Made by a program: the position numbers and the translations under genes
The notes under the pieces: generated by a model
What the model was told of the DNA's origin: nothing
The model's database searches: none
What the model saw: the letters and a program-made list of their open reading frames with translations, nothing else
In this document: positions 12,525 through 24,518 of the stretch, piece after piece
Numbering within the stretch: the stretch's first letter is position 1
Layout: each line of letters begins with the position of its first letter
Source of the DNA: Chrysomallon squamiferum
Lineage: Eukaryota > Mollusca > Gastropoda > Neomphalida > Peltospiridae
Reading direction: 5' to 3'
DNA length: 64,000 nt
Assembly: GCA_012295275.1 (NCBI GenBank)
Contig: CM022671.1
Coordinates: forward strand, 9,659,212-9,723,211

Positions 12525-13442
12525 CAGTGATTCTCAACCAGTGTGCCGCGGCACACAGGTGTGCCACGAGATCTTCCTAAGAGTGCCGCAACATTTTGAA
12601 CGGCACACTAAGAAAATGCGAAAAACCACGTGATCCCAAAATAAAACAAACAGTAGTAAAAACGAAAATATTCTCACTTCAGCAGACAAGTTAGTTGCCC
12701 TCAAAAAGAAAATAGTGAGTTGGGAAAAAAAGAGCAATCACTGTCAATCTTTATATGTTCCCTTTATTGCGTTCTACCTGCATTAGAGAAGTGATCCCAA
12801 TTGTGTTTACTCATCTGACAGCCCTGGACGAAAGCATCAACAATTACTTTCTGTCATTAAAGACAGAAAAGTATGATTGGATTAGAGATCCTTTCATAAA
12901 TTATTCTTCCAACATTGAACTTGAATTACAGGAAGAAGCAGAATTGGCCGCCCTTTCTAATGACCTTAAAATTAAAACATTCGACTCTGCCCATTGATTC
13001 ATTTTGGATTTCAATTCAAGAGGTGTATCCCATATTATGTAAAAGAGTTTTAGCAATTTTATTATAATTTTCAACTCCTTATATATGTGAATTAGGCAAC
13101 ATCAAAAACATGAAGCACGAGAGATTACTACAACGAAAGCAGAAATAAGGGTGTGTCTGTCTCATATTCGACCAAACATTGAGGAAATTATGAATAAAAG
13201 CCAGGCACAAATTTCTCATCAAAGAAACCAGCTATTTGACTGATAACATTCGAAACACTGCAATAAGGTATAGCTGTGTTTTTCTTTATTTAGTTTGAGT
13301 CATTCTATGTGTCTATGACTAGTCTGTGTCTACGGTTGTATGCCGTATATGACTTGCCATGTTTTTATTTTTCAAAATTCAAATATTTTTCATATATATT
13401 TAGCCAGGTGTGCCGTTGGCAAAAAATGATTGGGAACCACTG
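12525..13442 (+). mobile_element. hAT-superfamily DNA transposon, 918 bp, internally deleted
   Basis: The left end starts CAGTGATTCTCAACCA; the complement of the right end reads CAGTGGTTCCCAATCA, giving 16-bp terminal inverted repeats with three mismatches. Flanking octamers CATGAATT (12517-12524) and CATTAATT (13443-13450) differ at one base, matching the 8-bp target-site duplication typical of hAT elements. Subterminal sequence is rich in GTGCCG/CGGCACAC motifs at both ends (GGTGTGCCACGAG left, GGTGTGCCGTTGG right). Inside lies a degraded 3' part of a transposase gene. Too short for an autonomous hAT (usually 2.5-5 kb), so a decayed deletion derivative. Confidence 0.88.
12680..13240 (+). 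pseudogene. hAT transposase C-terminal remnant
   Basis: Three plus-strand frame segments together resemble the C-terminal part of a hAT transposase, the kind also domesticated in ZBED/SCAND3-like vertebrate genes. First comes DKLVALKKKIVSWEKK (about 12687-12735). Next is an 80-codon open stretch at 12755-12997 with HLTALDESINNYF and WIRDPF. Last is FWISIQEVYPILCKRVLAIL, followed after a stop by an FSTPYICELG-like part and RPNIEEIM (about 12998-13190). The last part corresponds to the hAT dimerisation region. Frame changes and stops separate the parts and the N-terminal zinc-finger and catalytic regions are missing, so it cannot encode an active transposase. Family assignment rests on remembered motif patterns. 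Confidence 0.75.
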
Positions 13443-13450
13443 CATTAATT
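13443..13450. repeat. Right target-site duplication of the hAT element
   Basis: CATTAATT directly follows the right terminal inverted repeat and pairs with 12517-12524. Confidence 0.75.
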
Positions 13451-13629
13451 CATAGATAATTTTGCATATCTGATCAATAATCTGTCTTATAGATATTTAA
13501 GAATATTTAATATTCAAGTGCAATTAAAGAATATTTAATTCTCATATTTAATATATTTATTTCTATATTAATTTATTTATTCTTTAATTTCACGCTTATA
13601 GTTCATGGTGCCTGGTCTGAATGGACACT
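13451..13629. other. AT-rich spacer
   Basis: Short sequence between the hAT element and the next minisatellite. It carries partial repeats of AGAATATTTAA and nothing gene-like. Confidence 0.5.
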
Positions 13630-15080
13630 TCAGTAGTAATATCAGTACTATCGTTGAAGTAACAGTCATACATTAATAGTAATAGCTGTAGTATCGCAGA
13701 AGTAAGAGAGGCAGATTAGTAATGATACCAGTAGTATCGCAGAGGTAACAGTGACAGATCAGTAGTAATATCAGTAGTATTGCAGAAGTAACGGTGGAAG
13801 ATTAATAGTAATATTAGTAGTATGGCTGAAATAACAGTGACAGATTAGTAGTAATATCAGTAGTATGAAATATTAGTAATATTAATGACAGATTAGTAGT
13901 AATAGCAGTAGTATGGCTGAAATAACAGTAACAGATTAGTATTAACATCGTTGAAGTAACAGCAATAGATTAATACTAATAGCTGTAGTGTCGCAGAAGT
14001 AACAGAGGCAGATCAGTAATGATTCCAGTAGTATTGCTGAAGTAACAGTGATAGATTAGTTGTAATATCAGTAGTATTTCTGAAATAACAGTGACAGATT
14101 AGTTGTAATATCAGTAGTATTCCTGAAATAACAGTCATAGATTAGTAGTAATATCAGTAGTATGGCTGAAATATTAGTAATATTAATGACAGATTAGTAT
14201 AATAGCAGTAGTATGGCTGAAATAACAGTGACAGATTAGTAGTAATAGCTGTAGTATGGTTGAAATAACAGTGACAGATTAGTAGTAATATCAGTAATAT
14301 CTCTGAAGTAGCAGTGACATATTAATAGTAATATCAGTAATATCTCTGAAGTAGCAGTCACAGATTAGTGGTAATATTAGTAGTATGGCTGATGTAACAG
14401 TGACAGATTAGTAATAATAGCGTAGTATTGCTGAAGTAACTGATAGATTAGTAATAATCGCAGTGGTATTGCTGAAGTAAAAGTGATTAGTAGTAATATC
14501 AGTAGTATCGCTGAATAACAATGGTAGATTTGTAACAATAGCAGTAGTATTGCTGAAGTAACAGTGATCGATTACTAGTAATACAGTAGTATCGCTGAAG
14601 TAACAGTGATAGATTAGTAGTAATAGTAGTAATATTGCTGAAGTAACAGTGGCAGATTAGCAGTAATATCGATAGTATCACTGAAGTAACAGTGATATCA
14701 TATCAGTAGTATCACTAAAGTAAGTGGTAGATTAGTAGTGAGCAGTAGTATCGCTGAAGTAACACTTGTAGATTAGTAGTAATATCAGTAGTATCACTGA
14801 TATAACACAGGCAGATTAGTAGTAATAACAATAGTATTCACGCAGTAATAGTGACAGATTAGTAGTAAAATCAAAAGTATCGATGAAGTAACTGACAGAT
14901 TAATAGTAATAGAAGTAGTATTGCTGAAGTAACAGTGACACATTAGTAGTACCAGAAGTAGTACTGCTGAAGTAACAGTGAGAGATTAGTAGTAATGGTG
15001 ATAGTATCGATAAAGAAACAGCAGCAGATCAGTAGAAATAGCAGTAGATTGGTGGTAGTATCAGTAATAATAATAGTAAT
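13630..15080. repeat. 43-bp minisatellite array
   Basis: About 33 imperfect tandem units of roughly 43 bp built from AGTAACAGTGACAGATTAG and TAATATCAGTAGTATCGCTG. Units vary by point changes and small deletions (for example near 13860 and 14690). No frame is conserved across the units because 43 is not a multiple of three. Confidence 0.9.
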
Positions 15081-15956
15081 TTCAATACTGGATATGCACT
15101 GTAAGAAAGTAAGAATCGTAAAATGCAAAAAAGGATAATAAACACCAAGCTGTGAAGGACAACACAGGTACGACAGCAGCGTTTCCAACATTAACACTAA
15201 TAATAAAGATATATTAATAATATATTTTAATACAGGATGTGCAAAAATAAGAAATAAGAATAATAGGTGATAAAAAACAAAGAAGAATAATGAGAAGCAC
15301 TCTAATAACTACGTTAGGAACTAATCCGGTACGACGGCAACGACGGCGACATTAATAGAAATTGCAATAATACAGTTTAACAGCTCAGAAAGTAATGACT
15401 AATAAAAAGCGCTAAACAATAATGACAGTTTATTAATCTTGAACTCGGTAGTCTCAGAAAATCAGTGCTGTGTTGGTTAAACAAGTGCACACTTCAGCAT
15501 CAAACCTATCTCTGAAAATATATCCCTTTTCATAGAACATGATTATTGTAAACTCTCGAGTGAAAACAACTGTGATTTCATCAAGTGAGGATAATGTAAA
15601 TTCTCTTAACCTACTTGATCGCTGACTGTAAATCATAAAACAAAAGACCTTAATTGATATAAGGAACATGTTTTTATTACTTTGCATAGATTTCAATAAA
15701 TTTATTGAGTCCTTTTACACATTCGAAGTTTTCAAAAGGCACTTTACTTACACATTCATAATTCACAAAATAAATTTAAATAAGATACATTTACATTTTT
15801 ATACAGACAGATAGATATGGACACACAAACACGCACACATGCACATAATCACTTGCAGAAAATAATGAAACATTTCATGTTCCGAAGAGTTTACAAAACA
15901 GAACTGTTAATTAGAAGGTAAGTGCGTGGCTACATAGCAAATAAAACAATTACGAC
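15081..15956. other. AT-rich stretch without recognised genes
   Basis: Unique-looking AT-rich DNA. A minus-strand open stretch of 80 codons at 15454-15696 has no flanking splice sites or recognisable motif and is not called. Confidence 0.45.
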
Positions 15957-16102
15957 AAATATATTCAAATATAATTAAATATATTTTGAAACAATTAAAT
16001 ATATTTTGATATGATTAAGTATATTTTGATATGATTAAATATATTTTGATATGATTAAATATATTTTAATATGTTTAAATAATTTTGATATGATTAAATA
16101 TA
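15957..16102. repeat. About 20-bp AT minisatellite
   Basis: Seven or so imperfect copies of TATATTTTGATATGATTAAA, degrading at both ends. Confidence 0.85.
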
Positions 16103-18344
16103 AAAATGTCCATCTAAATCAAATAACATCTTTGAAATACCCAACTATTTATTTTGGGACATTTTCCTCCTATGTGATATTATGTTTTATGATCGCTGTA
16201 ACATGACATTCTGCGACACAAGTTACATCTCTCTCTCTAGATGAAATTACATAATTAATCTAAAATTCAGCTAGTATTTATCAAATTATATAATTAAGAA
16301 TATATCATTAATTTTTCTTAAACACATCTAAAAGTAAGTTAATAATCGAGAATGAGATTCCATATTTATTCAGTAATATAACCGATAATCTCTAATTAAT
16401 ATAATGTTAAAATGCCATATAAATAATACAGACATGATAAAACAAGGGTCTTATTTTGGGGTAATATTATCAGTGCAAATAGCGATATTCTTTAGTTAAC
16501 TGTGGTTTTGATAAAAGTTCACGATTTCTCATGTAATTACATTATAAATAAATCATTATTATCATTATTATATACTTTTTTAAAAAGAAGTATTTAGTTT
16601 TTATCGCGACAGAAACAATACACTAAGAATAAATCTGATTTCTCTGATAACTTCACGCAGCCTAATAAAAAATTTGAAGTAATTTTTATATCCCGCTCTC
16701 AGAACAGTTCTAATGAAACTAAGAGAATAGCGTCAAACATACATAGGAAGCTTCTGTTGTTACAGAAAAATAAAGACAAAGTAAAAAATAAAAATATTAA
16801 GGTGTTACTACTGTTGTTGTTGTTGTTGTTGTTATTTAGCTGTTGACAAAGAGAGGACTGTGACAATTACGGTGTCTGCTTCATTGTTATACAGATTATT
16901 ACTGATTGAGCGGTTATATTAATATCTAATGTAATAAGAGAACTTCAGGTATATTAAGAAATGTAAAGTCTATTACACTATATAACTTGCGTTGATGTAC
17001 ACCTTTTACTGAATGTAATTAAAAAATTAAGTTCAGTTCAAGTTTGTCAAATTTGCTTAATAAAATTTATTATTATAAAATTTAAATTGACCTTTTATTT
17101 ACTACGAGAAATAATTTGATTAATCTGAAATTCATCAACATTTTGAAGTTTATTAAACTATTTTTATTAGATATATATTTCTTTCACAAACATTATTTAG
17201 ACTGTCAATAGCGGTATCCTTAATTAAAAATATCACCTTATTTTTACTTGTTTATGATTTATGTTATGATTTATAGTTTTACAAAGTAAACTTGATAACT
17301 TTGTGTACATATTCTATTTTTTTAATAATAATAATAATAATAAAACTTTAAAAAATTAAAATAAACTGAACGTACGCTCTCTATTTCCCAATATACAGAT
17401 CTTCTCTATAATCAATGAAATGTAAGATGTTATAAAGGAAAAGTTGAGTAGGCGCGAGATCAGGCTGATATTTTTTTTATTAACTCAATACAAACTATGA
17501 CAGGGTCATAGCAACCTTTTTCATTTTCAGTCTATCTAATCTATCTGTCTGTCTGTTTATCTATCTATGGTTTATATATCTATCTTCCTATTAATCCATA
17601 TGAAGGTCTCTTGCTCGGTCTATTTATCCGTCAAACAAAAAGGCATCAAATCATCTCTGATTCCTTTCCCTTCATCCAACATGTCCGTCAGTTCACAACT
17701 AAATGTAATTCATCCTGGTCTCTGTATCTATGTGTGTCTCTGTGTTTGATGAACATCAATCTTTCAGCAACTTCTTTTCAATGATCCATTTGCCCATTTG
17801 TACAGTATAACAAAATTAAGAAGTAATTTCAATACCCATCCCCAGCACAATTTGTAGACGAAAGAGATTATTGTAAAGAGATGGACAGGACGTCTCTCGG
17901 TGGCTTTGAACAACGTAGGCCTTCCCGTTGTAATTAAACATAGATTACTGGTGATAAATGAAAACATTTACTGAAAGAATTCAAGTAAAATTAACTGATC
18001 AGTTTTTATTTCTAGACTCTTTGTTAGCTTTCTTTACATTTGTTGTTAAACATTTAAACTTCTGTTCATGTTATAGCATGTGAATTACAAATTTTCCTGC
18101 TTTAAAAATAAATACATTAAACATAAGAAATATTAGAAGGTGTTCACTTCCAAGACAAAATAAAAATTAAACGGTAGATCATTAGCATCCTCATAAAAAT
18201 GTTTTAGACAGTCTACATCATTTATTTTAATAATTAAATAATAATAATAGTAGTAGTAGTAATAATAATAATAATAATAATAATGATAAATAAATACATT
18301 AACTAATTAATAATGTTCATCTATATTGCCTATATTACCACTAG

Positions 18345-18375
<31 letters not shown>

Positions 18376-18934
18376 AAAAATTGCACTTTTGCAAAAGGGG
18401 ACAACTGTAACAGAACATTCAATACAACATCATTCAATGATGCGAACTTTCTGTTAGAAAAAAAAGCAGATTTAATAAGGATATTGTTATATTTGGCGAC
18501 ATACATTCTTGTATATACAAACTATGATGGTGTAGCAGCCAGTGCCGTAGTGTTTTTGTAAAATAATGTTTTGAGAGGTTACACTTTTATTTACAGATAA
18601 AAAAAAGAAAAGATAAAAGGATACTATGTAAACAGTTTTTGAAATATTTTAAAAATATTTACAAATGCATTGTTCTAGAAGTTTATTTCTGTACAATCCC
18701 GAATGCTTCTGTATTCAATTTTAAAACAGTTTTATATAGATGAATAAATGTTTAGTGAAAAACGGCGGAAAACTAGCGAATTGGACTTAAAGCTCAACCG
18801 GAGCAGATTAATAAATTCTAATGAAATTAGAAAATGATTATTTTTGACAATAAAATAAAGTTCCTAAGCCAATGTGTTTTCTAATTCTAAATATATGCAT
18901 AAATATATTAATAAAAACATCAATCACACATATA
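16103..18934. other. AT-rich non-coding region with microsatellites
   Basis: Contains a TTG run (about 16812-16833), an ATAATAATA run (17326-17342), a TCTA/TCTG patch (17529-17570), AAT/AGT repeats (18235-18290) and a (TA) run (18344-18370). No convincing exon was found. Confidence 0.55.
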
Positions 18935-18935
18935 A

Positions 18936-18975
<40 letters not shown>

Positions 18976-19115
18976 ATATTTTGATGTAGATAACAACTGC
19001 TGAAATCTCTATGTCTATAGCCCATTTTGCATTCACTAATTCCCCTTCTTTTTCTAAGGTTGATTAAAAATAATGCAGATAATTACAGATCTATTACATT
19101 TCTAAGTTTTGAAGA
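18935..19115 (+). repeat. Inverted-duplication arm, copy at 19 kb
   Basis: Starts with a (GT) run (18937-18974). It continues GATAACAACTGCTGAAATCT, TATAGCCCATTTTGCATTCA and AAGGTTGATT. The reverse complement of 40665-40850 carries the same succession with scattered differences, including the GT run. It is inverted relative to the direct duplication 19755-21145 / 39115-40385. Confidence 0.85.
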
Positions 19116-19477
19116 AAACTATAGCTTATTTTAATAGTTTTTTTATTTTAAGAATTTCATTGGTTTACAAGCAACGAAAATTAGGAAATATTGAAAACAA
19201 TAAAAGTGAAAGTGAGACTAATTCCTACTATCTCTCGTGACAATGCAGGTACCTGTGTGTGAACGTGGAGTGTGATTTATTTATTTTTGGTTTACTTTTT
19301 CTTTCTTTTGTTTGGTAGAGGTTTCTATGTTTTTCTATTTTACAAATCAAATCTAACAATTTTCTGAACATTAATATAGGCAGTCGAAATCAGTATAGTC
19401 AGCCACACTCTTTTTTCTCTTAAGTACATATCTTTTTTACTTCCCTGTTTGTTGTATTTACGTTCACATGTTTTTAT

Positions 19478-19534
<57 letters not shown>

Positions 19535-19754
19535 TTCATGTTTTTATTTAACATTTCAGCACACCAGGAGAAGACACCTGAAAAGATTAAATATATCCTT
19601 CATTTGATTAGTTCCCACTTTGATATTGATAATAGAACTGATAGAACAGGTTCAAACATTGATTCACATATACATACACACCCACATTTGTTTGAAGAGA
19701 AATAAATTTTGTGCCATTATGAATGTTTGATGGGATTATTTGTTTCTAGTCTCG
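19116..19754. other. AT-rich spacer with (AAT) microsatellite
   Basis: Holds a 50-base (AAT) run at about 19480-19533. ATTCATGTTTTTATTTAA-like sequence occurs on both sides of the run. No exon seen. Confidence 0.5.
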
Positions 19755-20448
19755 CTCAGTTGTCATAGTTGCACATTTTTTAATTTTTTGTTTTTTTTCA
19801 GACCATGTTTTCAAACCTATATCAAATACTGGTAAATTCCTAGCCAATAGTAAGCAACTTATGCAACTTATTGTAGTGTGAACTGTAAGCTTTGTGATTT
19901 TATTTGGTGCATAAATATAAATAAATAAAAAAGAAGAAAAAAGAAAAAGTAGGGTGGAAAAATAACAACACCGTTTATTTGAAGTTTACGTCAATGATTG
20001 GCTAATAAAAAGCAACAAATAACAAACAAACAAAAAAAAAAAAAGTATATTTTAATAAAGGTTGTTATGTTCCTTTATTTTATTTATTTGTTTTGAACTC
20101 TTTTTCTTTCTTTTTTTTAGGATTGTATTTTCCTGACTTGACGGATTTAATTTTTTATTTGACATTTGAAGAATCTTCAACAGAATTGGTGTAATCGCAT
20201 TATCATGCAACAAAAAAGTTGCTTAAAGTATTTCATTTTGTGATGCAGACAGGTAGTACTATTTATTATTATAGTTGTTAATGTGTTTGGATTTTTTTGA
20301 TTTTATTTAAATATAATTTAAACGTCACAGCCACCTGATGGCAGCCATCTTATTCGGGAATAATATTTATTTATTTATTATTTATTTTATTTATTTATTT
20401 ATTTATTTTATTTATTTTTTATTTTATTTATTTTATTATTTTTTGATT

Positions 20449-20496
<48 letters not shown>

Positions 20497-21145
20497 TTAT
20501 TAATTTTTATTATTATTATTATTTTTTTAATATACTAATGAAACTATTAAAAGAAAATATACTGATTTTGTTTGGCAGGTTGTTTTCTGTCAGTTTATTT
20601 ACGATTTATTTTTTTAAAGATTTATGTTAAATTGCTGACTTCCTCTATCCATTAAATACTTTTTTTAACCATATTAAAGTTTATAATAGGTGGCCCTAAA
20701 TTCTTTCACATTATTAAAGCTTAATACCTCTGTAGCTCAATGTTAACGTTAAAAACTAATAAAGATGAATAAATATTTAAGAAAAATATGACCAGGTTAT
20801 TTCATATGTAGACACTATGTAAAATATTAATAAAATTATTTGTTATAATATTTATTTAACTCACACACACACACACACACAAAGATAATTTGTAATCATA
20901 ATCACAAAAGACCTTAATATACTACAAGATCTCCATGCACAAAACACTACTAAAATGATTCTTTTTTGAAGTAGGTGTCTTATGCAGATAATATGACTAA
21001 CACTACAGCATCCAAAACTATTTACATCTGTATCTACTGACAATGTACCTGGTTGACATTAATTGCTTCATCAAACCTATATGTATTACAACATGTTCAA
21101 CTCATACAGTATAAACCTATGAATGTATAAGGTCTTTATTATTAT
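19755..21145 (+). repeat. Segmental duplication, copy A main part
   Basis: Aligns by eye in direct orientation with 39115-40385. Shared landmarks in the same order: a T-rich tract with TTTCAG and CATGTTT; GGTTGTTATGTTCCTTTATT; AGAATTGGTGTAATCGCATT; GATGGCAGCCATCTTATT; CATATTAAAG with a GGCCCTAAAT block; and ATTTCATATGTAG followed by a CA repeat and TAATTTGTAATCATAATCAC. Substitutions and indels are frequent, so the duplication is old. The stretch includes an ATTT/ATT-rich run (20360-20530). Confidence 0.9.
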
Positions 21146-21202
21146 TATTCATTTGCTTTTTCATATCATTACTAATATTTATTTATTTTTGATGTTTTCC
21201 AG

Positions 21203-21298
21203 GACAAATTAGTTTCATCATTGGCATGGATATTGCAGAAAGTGTAAGGAGAAAATATTCCAAATGAATTTAAAGAATGTTTCTATGAAAAATCAGAT
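21203..21298 (+). pseudogene. Exon-like 96-nt segment with one in-frame stop
   Basis: Acceptor TTTTCCAG and donor GTGAGT bound exactly 32 codons. The frame reads DKLVSSLAWILQKV, then TAA, then GENIPNEFKECFYEKSD. Being symmetrical (phase 0-0) and open apart from one codon, it looks like a former coding exon. It lies in the block present only in segmental duplication copy A. No family recognised. Confidence 0.4.
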
Positions 21299-21419
21299 GT
21301 GAGTGAAATATTTTATAAATTTCTCATCCAGCTACACAATCACTGACCAGTATTACACTGTAGAGTGCAAGTGCTGCTGGAATACTATAATATGATATAT
21401 TGATGGTTTACATTCAGCA

Positions 21420-21746
21420 TGGACAGGAACAAGAAGAAAAGGGCAGAGCACCACTGAAGTCTGCTTTTTTGTGAAAACAAGCTGATGCTGGTAAAAAGAC
21501 TTCATCTGGCAGATGACTGTGATGGCTGTGTTTGACGGTGGGAGGGAAAACAGCCAGGAAGTTGAGCAGCAGATGATGTCTTGCCACATTCGAAGGACCA
21601 GGCTGGTCCTGTACCTGATTCAGAGTGGGACCAATGCACCCATGTCCCTGTCCCCTACTTCATCGTCACAAAAATCCAGGCCATTTTTCAAAGAATGTAT
21701 AGAAGAGACTATTGATAATGAGAACCAACAGTCTTGTGTCAAGTAA
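21420..21746 (+). pseudogene. Possible PP2C-like phosphatase fragment, decayed
   Basis: GC content rises here relative to the surroundings. One frame gives GQSTTEVCFFVKTS, a stop, a short gap with another stop, then MTVMAVFDGGRENSQEVEQQ (open from 21513 to 21746). VFDGG preceded by a hydrophobic strand and a shortly preceding CFFV strand recalls the first metal-binding strand pair of PP2C-type phosphatases, in particular the degenerate VFDG-R form of PHLPP proteins. In the next exon-like piece (22452-22570), GATGTTGGC followed by SEAVSVEGAVQH recalls the later conserved strand of that fold. The frames are interrupted, so at best a relic. The family call is tentative. Confidence 0.3.
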
Positions 21747-21790
21747 TGTTTTCAGAAACCTCTCAACAGTGGCATGGTATGTTCTTTTAT

Positions 21791-21792
<2 letters not shown>

Positions 21793-21839
<47 letters not shown>

Positions 21840-21842
21840 TGT
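21793..21842. repeat. (GT) microsatellite
   Basis: About 22 GT dinucleotides, followed by a second short GT patch to 21884. Confidence 0.9.
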
Positions 21843-22079
21843 GAGAGATCATGCATATGTATGTGTGTGTTTGTGTGTGTGAGAGACATTGCATCATGAA
21901 TGATAATAAACAAACAAAAATGCATTTATCAGACAAATGTAGATTGATTAAAAAAAAGAAGAAAAAAGTGTCATGTTCATGTTGGAATTGCTAAAATCTT
22001 TGTTTACCAATTAATGATAAATCTTTTATACAGGTAACTGCTGTATTGTTCAATTGCTGTCTAGAAAGGGATTTATGTT

Positions 22080-22136
22080 ATGGAGAAGGATGAATCAGCT
22101 GTACAGAAACTGCAGACTGCACAATTCCAAGTTGTA
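22080..22136 (+). pseudogene. Short exon-like segment
   Basis: One frame reads VMEKDESAVQKLQTAQFQV up to a GTAAGT donor at about 22134. The acceptor is unclear (candidate CTAG upstream at 22063). It belongs to the copy-A-only block. No family recognised. Confidence 0.25.
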
Positions 22137-22451
22137 AGTTTTTTATCTTATATTTAATTCTTAGAGAAATTGAAATAAATTTTACACTAACAACTCTTTA
22201 CTGATTGTAAAATAGCATAGTAATAATCATTTATTTGCTATTGTTTTGTTAATTAATTAAATTAATACCATTATCATCATTATCATTATAATGGATATAC
22301 AAAGTATATCAAAAATATCCCACACCCCTTTGTGTCTGAATAACCTAGTAACTGATAACAGTAAAATTTTAATTTGAATAATAAGAGAAACATTAGTTAT
22401 TTATTTATAACAGTTTGTTATTTTTATTATATTATTATTTTTTTTTTTTAG

Positions 22452-22570
22452 AATGCACATAATTGATGCACTGATGTTGGCTAGTGAAGCTGTTTCAGTA
22501 GAAGGTGCTGTCCAACACTGAGGATAAAGTTTGTACTGCTTCCACTGGAAAAAAAAAAAAAACTGAACAG
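22452..22570 (+). pseudogene. Exon-like segment, frame broken
   Basis: TTTTTTTTTTAG acceptor and AACAG|GTGAAT donor. Each frame has stops. One open part reads MHIIDALMLASEAVSVEGAV. A 14-base A run near its end may be a sequencing or replication slippage site. Confidence 0.3.
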
Positions 22571-22574
22571 GTGA

Positions 22575-22691
22575 ATTTGAGTTTGTTTTCTTATTATTCT
22601 AAACCTAATGAAGTTTAATTTATTTAATGTAGGAAGTTGCATTGTGTAACAAACATTAGAATTCTGTGTCATACACTGCATTTTATATCAT

Positions 22692-22720
<29 letters not shown>
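22575..22720 (+). repeat. Segmental duplication, copy A tail
   Basis: TTATTATTCTAAACCTAATG through GTAGGAAGTTGCATT and CATTTTATAT, then a CT/CA microsatellite. Matches 40395-40545. In copy B this tail follows the main part directly; here 1.4 kb lies between. Confidence 0.85.

Positions 22721-22745
<25 letters not shown>
22693..22745. repeat. (CT)-(CA) compound microsatellite
   Basis: CT run passing directly into a CA run at the end of the duplication tail. Confidence 0.9.
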
Positions 22746-22747
<2 letters not shown>

Positions 22748-23312
22748 ACTTTTATACAAACCTGATTATTTTGTTGTAAATTTCTATATTTTAAAATAAA
22801 AGAAGAAGCGTCATATTTTCTAAAATCAGGTTTGTTTCATCTGCATACTTATTTAATCTAGAATTAAGTACAGATGTAAAAAATTTACCTGAACAGCTTA
22901 ATAATTAGTAGTTTCTTGTCCTTGAGAGTGTAATTCTTCTATTATGCTACATGTTTCATCAACATGAATGTTAAGAGTTGCTGTTACTGTTGTTCAGAAT
23001 TGACAAATACTCTTTGGGATTTGAAGTTTTTAGTATTTTCATTTTTTGTTTAATAGATGTTCTATATTCCCTAACAGCTCTATTTAGTGGCCAAACAAAC
23101 CCAAACAATAATGAAGGTGTAAACTTGTATTGTCAATATGTTTGTTTTCTGGAAATTATTATTATTAGTTACTTTTTTAGAACCAGTATTATTCTGATAA
23201 CTTGTTTGTTACTATTAGTGTCTTTTAAATAGTTACCAATGATTTGGATAAATATTTGTATTTATATTCACTTAATGTATTATCTTATTTTTCAAGGTCT
23301 GCCCTCTGTGTT

Positions 23313-23343
23313 TATATATATATATATATATATACACACACAT

Positions 23344-23408
<65 letters not shown>
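23313..23408. repeat. (TA) microsatellite with CA interruption
   Basis: About 95 bases of TA with a short ACACACACATATACAT interruption, immediately 5' of the exon at 23442. Confidence 0.9.
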
Positions 23409-23410
<2 letters not shown>

Positions 23411-23441
23411 TTTTCGTTCTATATTTTTTTTATTTCCAAAG

Positions 23442-23634
23442 AACTGACATAGGTTTCACATCATTGAAAATGAAACAGCAGTTGGTACCAACAACACCAG
23501 TACCACCATTAGACCCAAGACAAACTGACATCACCAGACCAACTGCTGAAAACTCAAACTGCTGTGCCAAGAAAGATCCAGACACACTAGAAAAGAAACC
23601 TGAAACACCATCACCCATTGCCAGAGGTATTTTG
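23442..23634 (+). CDS. Exon 1 seen of LRR gene: proline/threonine-rich segment
   Basis: Acceptor TTTCCAAAG. Open for 64 codons after one leading base. It contains MKQQLVPTTPVPPLDPRQ, NSNCCAKKDPDTLEKKPE and TPSPIARG, a hydrophilic Pro/Thr/Lys-rich stretch typical of a disordered linker. Two donors are possible. GAG|GTATTT at 23626 ends in phase 1, while TTG|GTAAAA at 23634 ends in phase 0 and fits the next LRR exon. No signal peptide or membrane segment. Part of the same transcription unit as the LRR exons by phase and proximity, which is inference. Confidence 0.5.
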
Positions 23635-24518
23635 GTAAAAAATAATGTCTAAGAAAGAAAGGGAACAGAAAATGTTTGATCATGTGATTTGACTGACTAA
23701 TCTTCTTGTGAAACTGGAATTTTTGTTGAAAGCAGCCAGTCCAAGACTTAAACTGCCATAAACTTTACCACTTAATCAGATTTTAAAATATTTAAAAAAT
23801 ATTCAGGTAAATATGTCTGTAAATATGTCTTAGTCTATCTGTTTCTCTTTCTGTCTGCCTCCCTATTTATTTATTTTATTTCTATCTCTCTCTGCTTTTG
23901 TTTGTATGTATTTCTTTCCTTGAAAATGTTCAGATAAATATATTTGTCTTTCTTACTATGTCTCTACTTACTATATACTTATCTGCTTTTCTGTCTCTGT
24001 CTTTATGTATCATTTCTTATTTGTTCCTAATTATCATGTTTTTAATTCTCTTTCTTATTTTCTTCCTTTCTTTTCTTTGTTTTTTTTAAATTATTTTCAA
24101 AGTTGTAATATTTTGAAGTATAACAAAGAAAGAAAATATTATATATTATCTTTCTGTAAGTTCTCTTTTGATAATTCTGAACATAAACAGCTTTAGAATC
24201 AGTAATTTAAATAATTTTAAATTTACTTATAATTTTAATTTATAAAAATGCTCGTAAAACAAGTTTTAGTAGACAGTTGATTATTTTTAGTTTATTTATT
24301 TATATTTATTTATAAATCTTTCTGCCTATCTTCTATCTATCTATTTGATGTATGCATCTATCTATCATTTATTTATTTTCTGATTATTTTTAATTTATTT
24401 AAAATATAATCATACTGAATTACATAATATTCACGTTAATTATTATCAACCTTTTTATTATTTTATGTAACCTACTAAATAATTTAGCGTTCTGTATTTT
24501 CATTATTGTTTTGACTAG

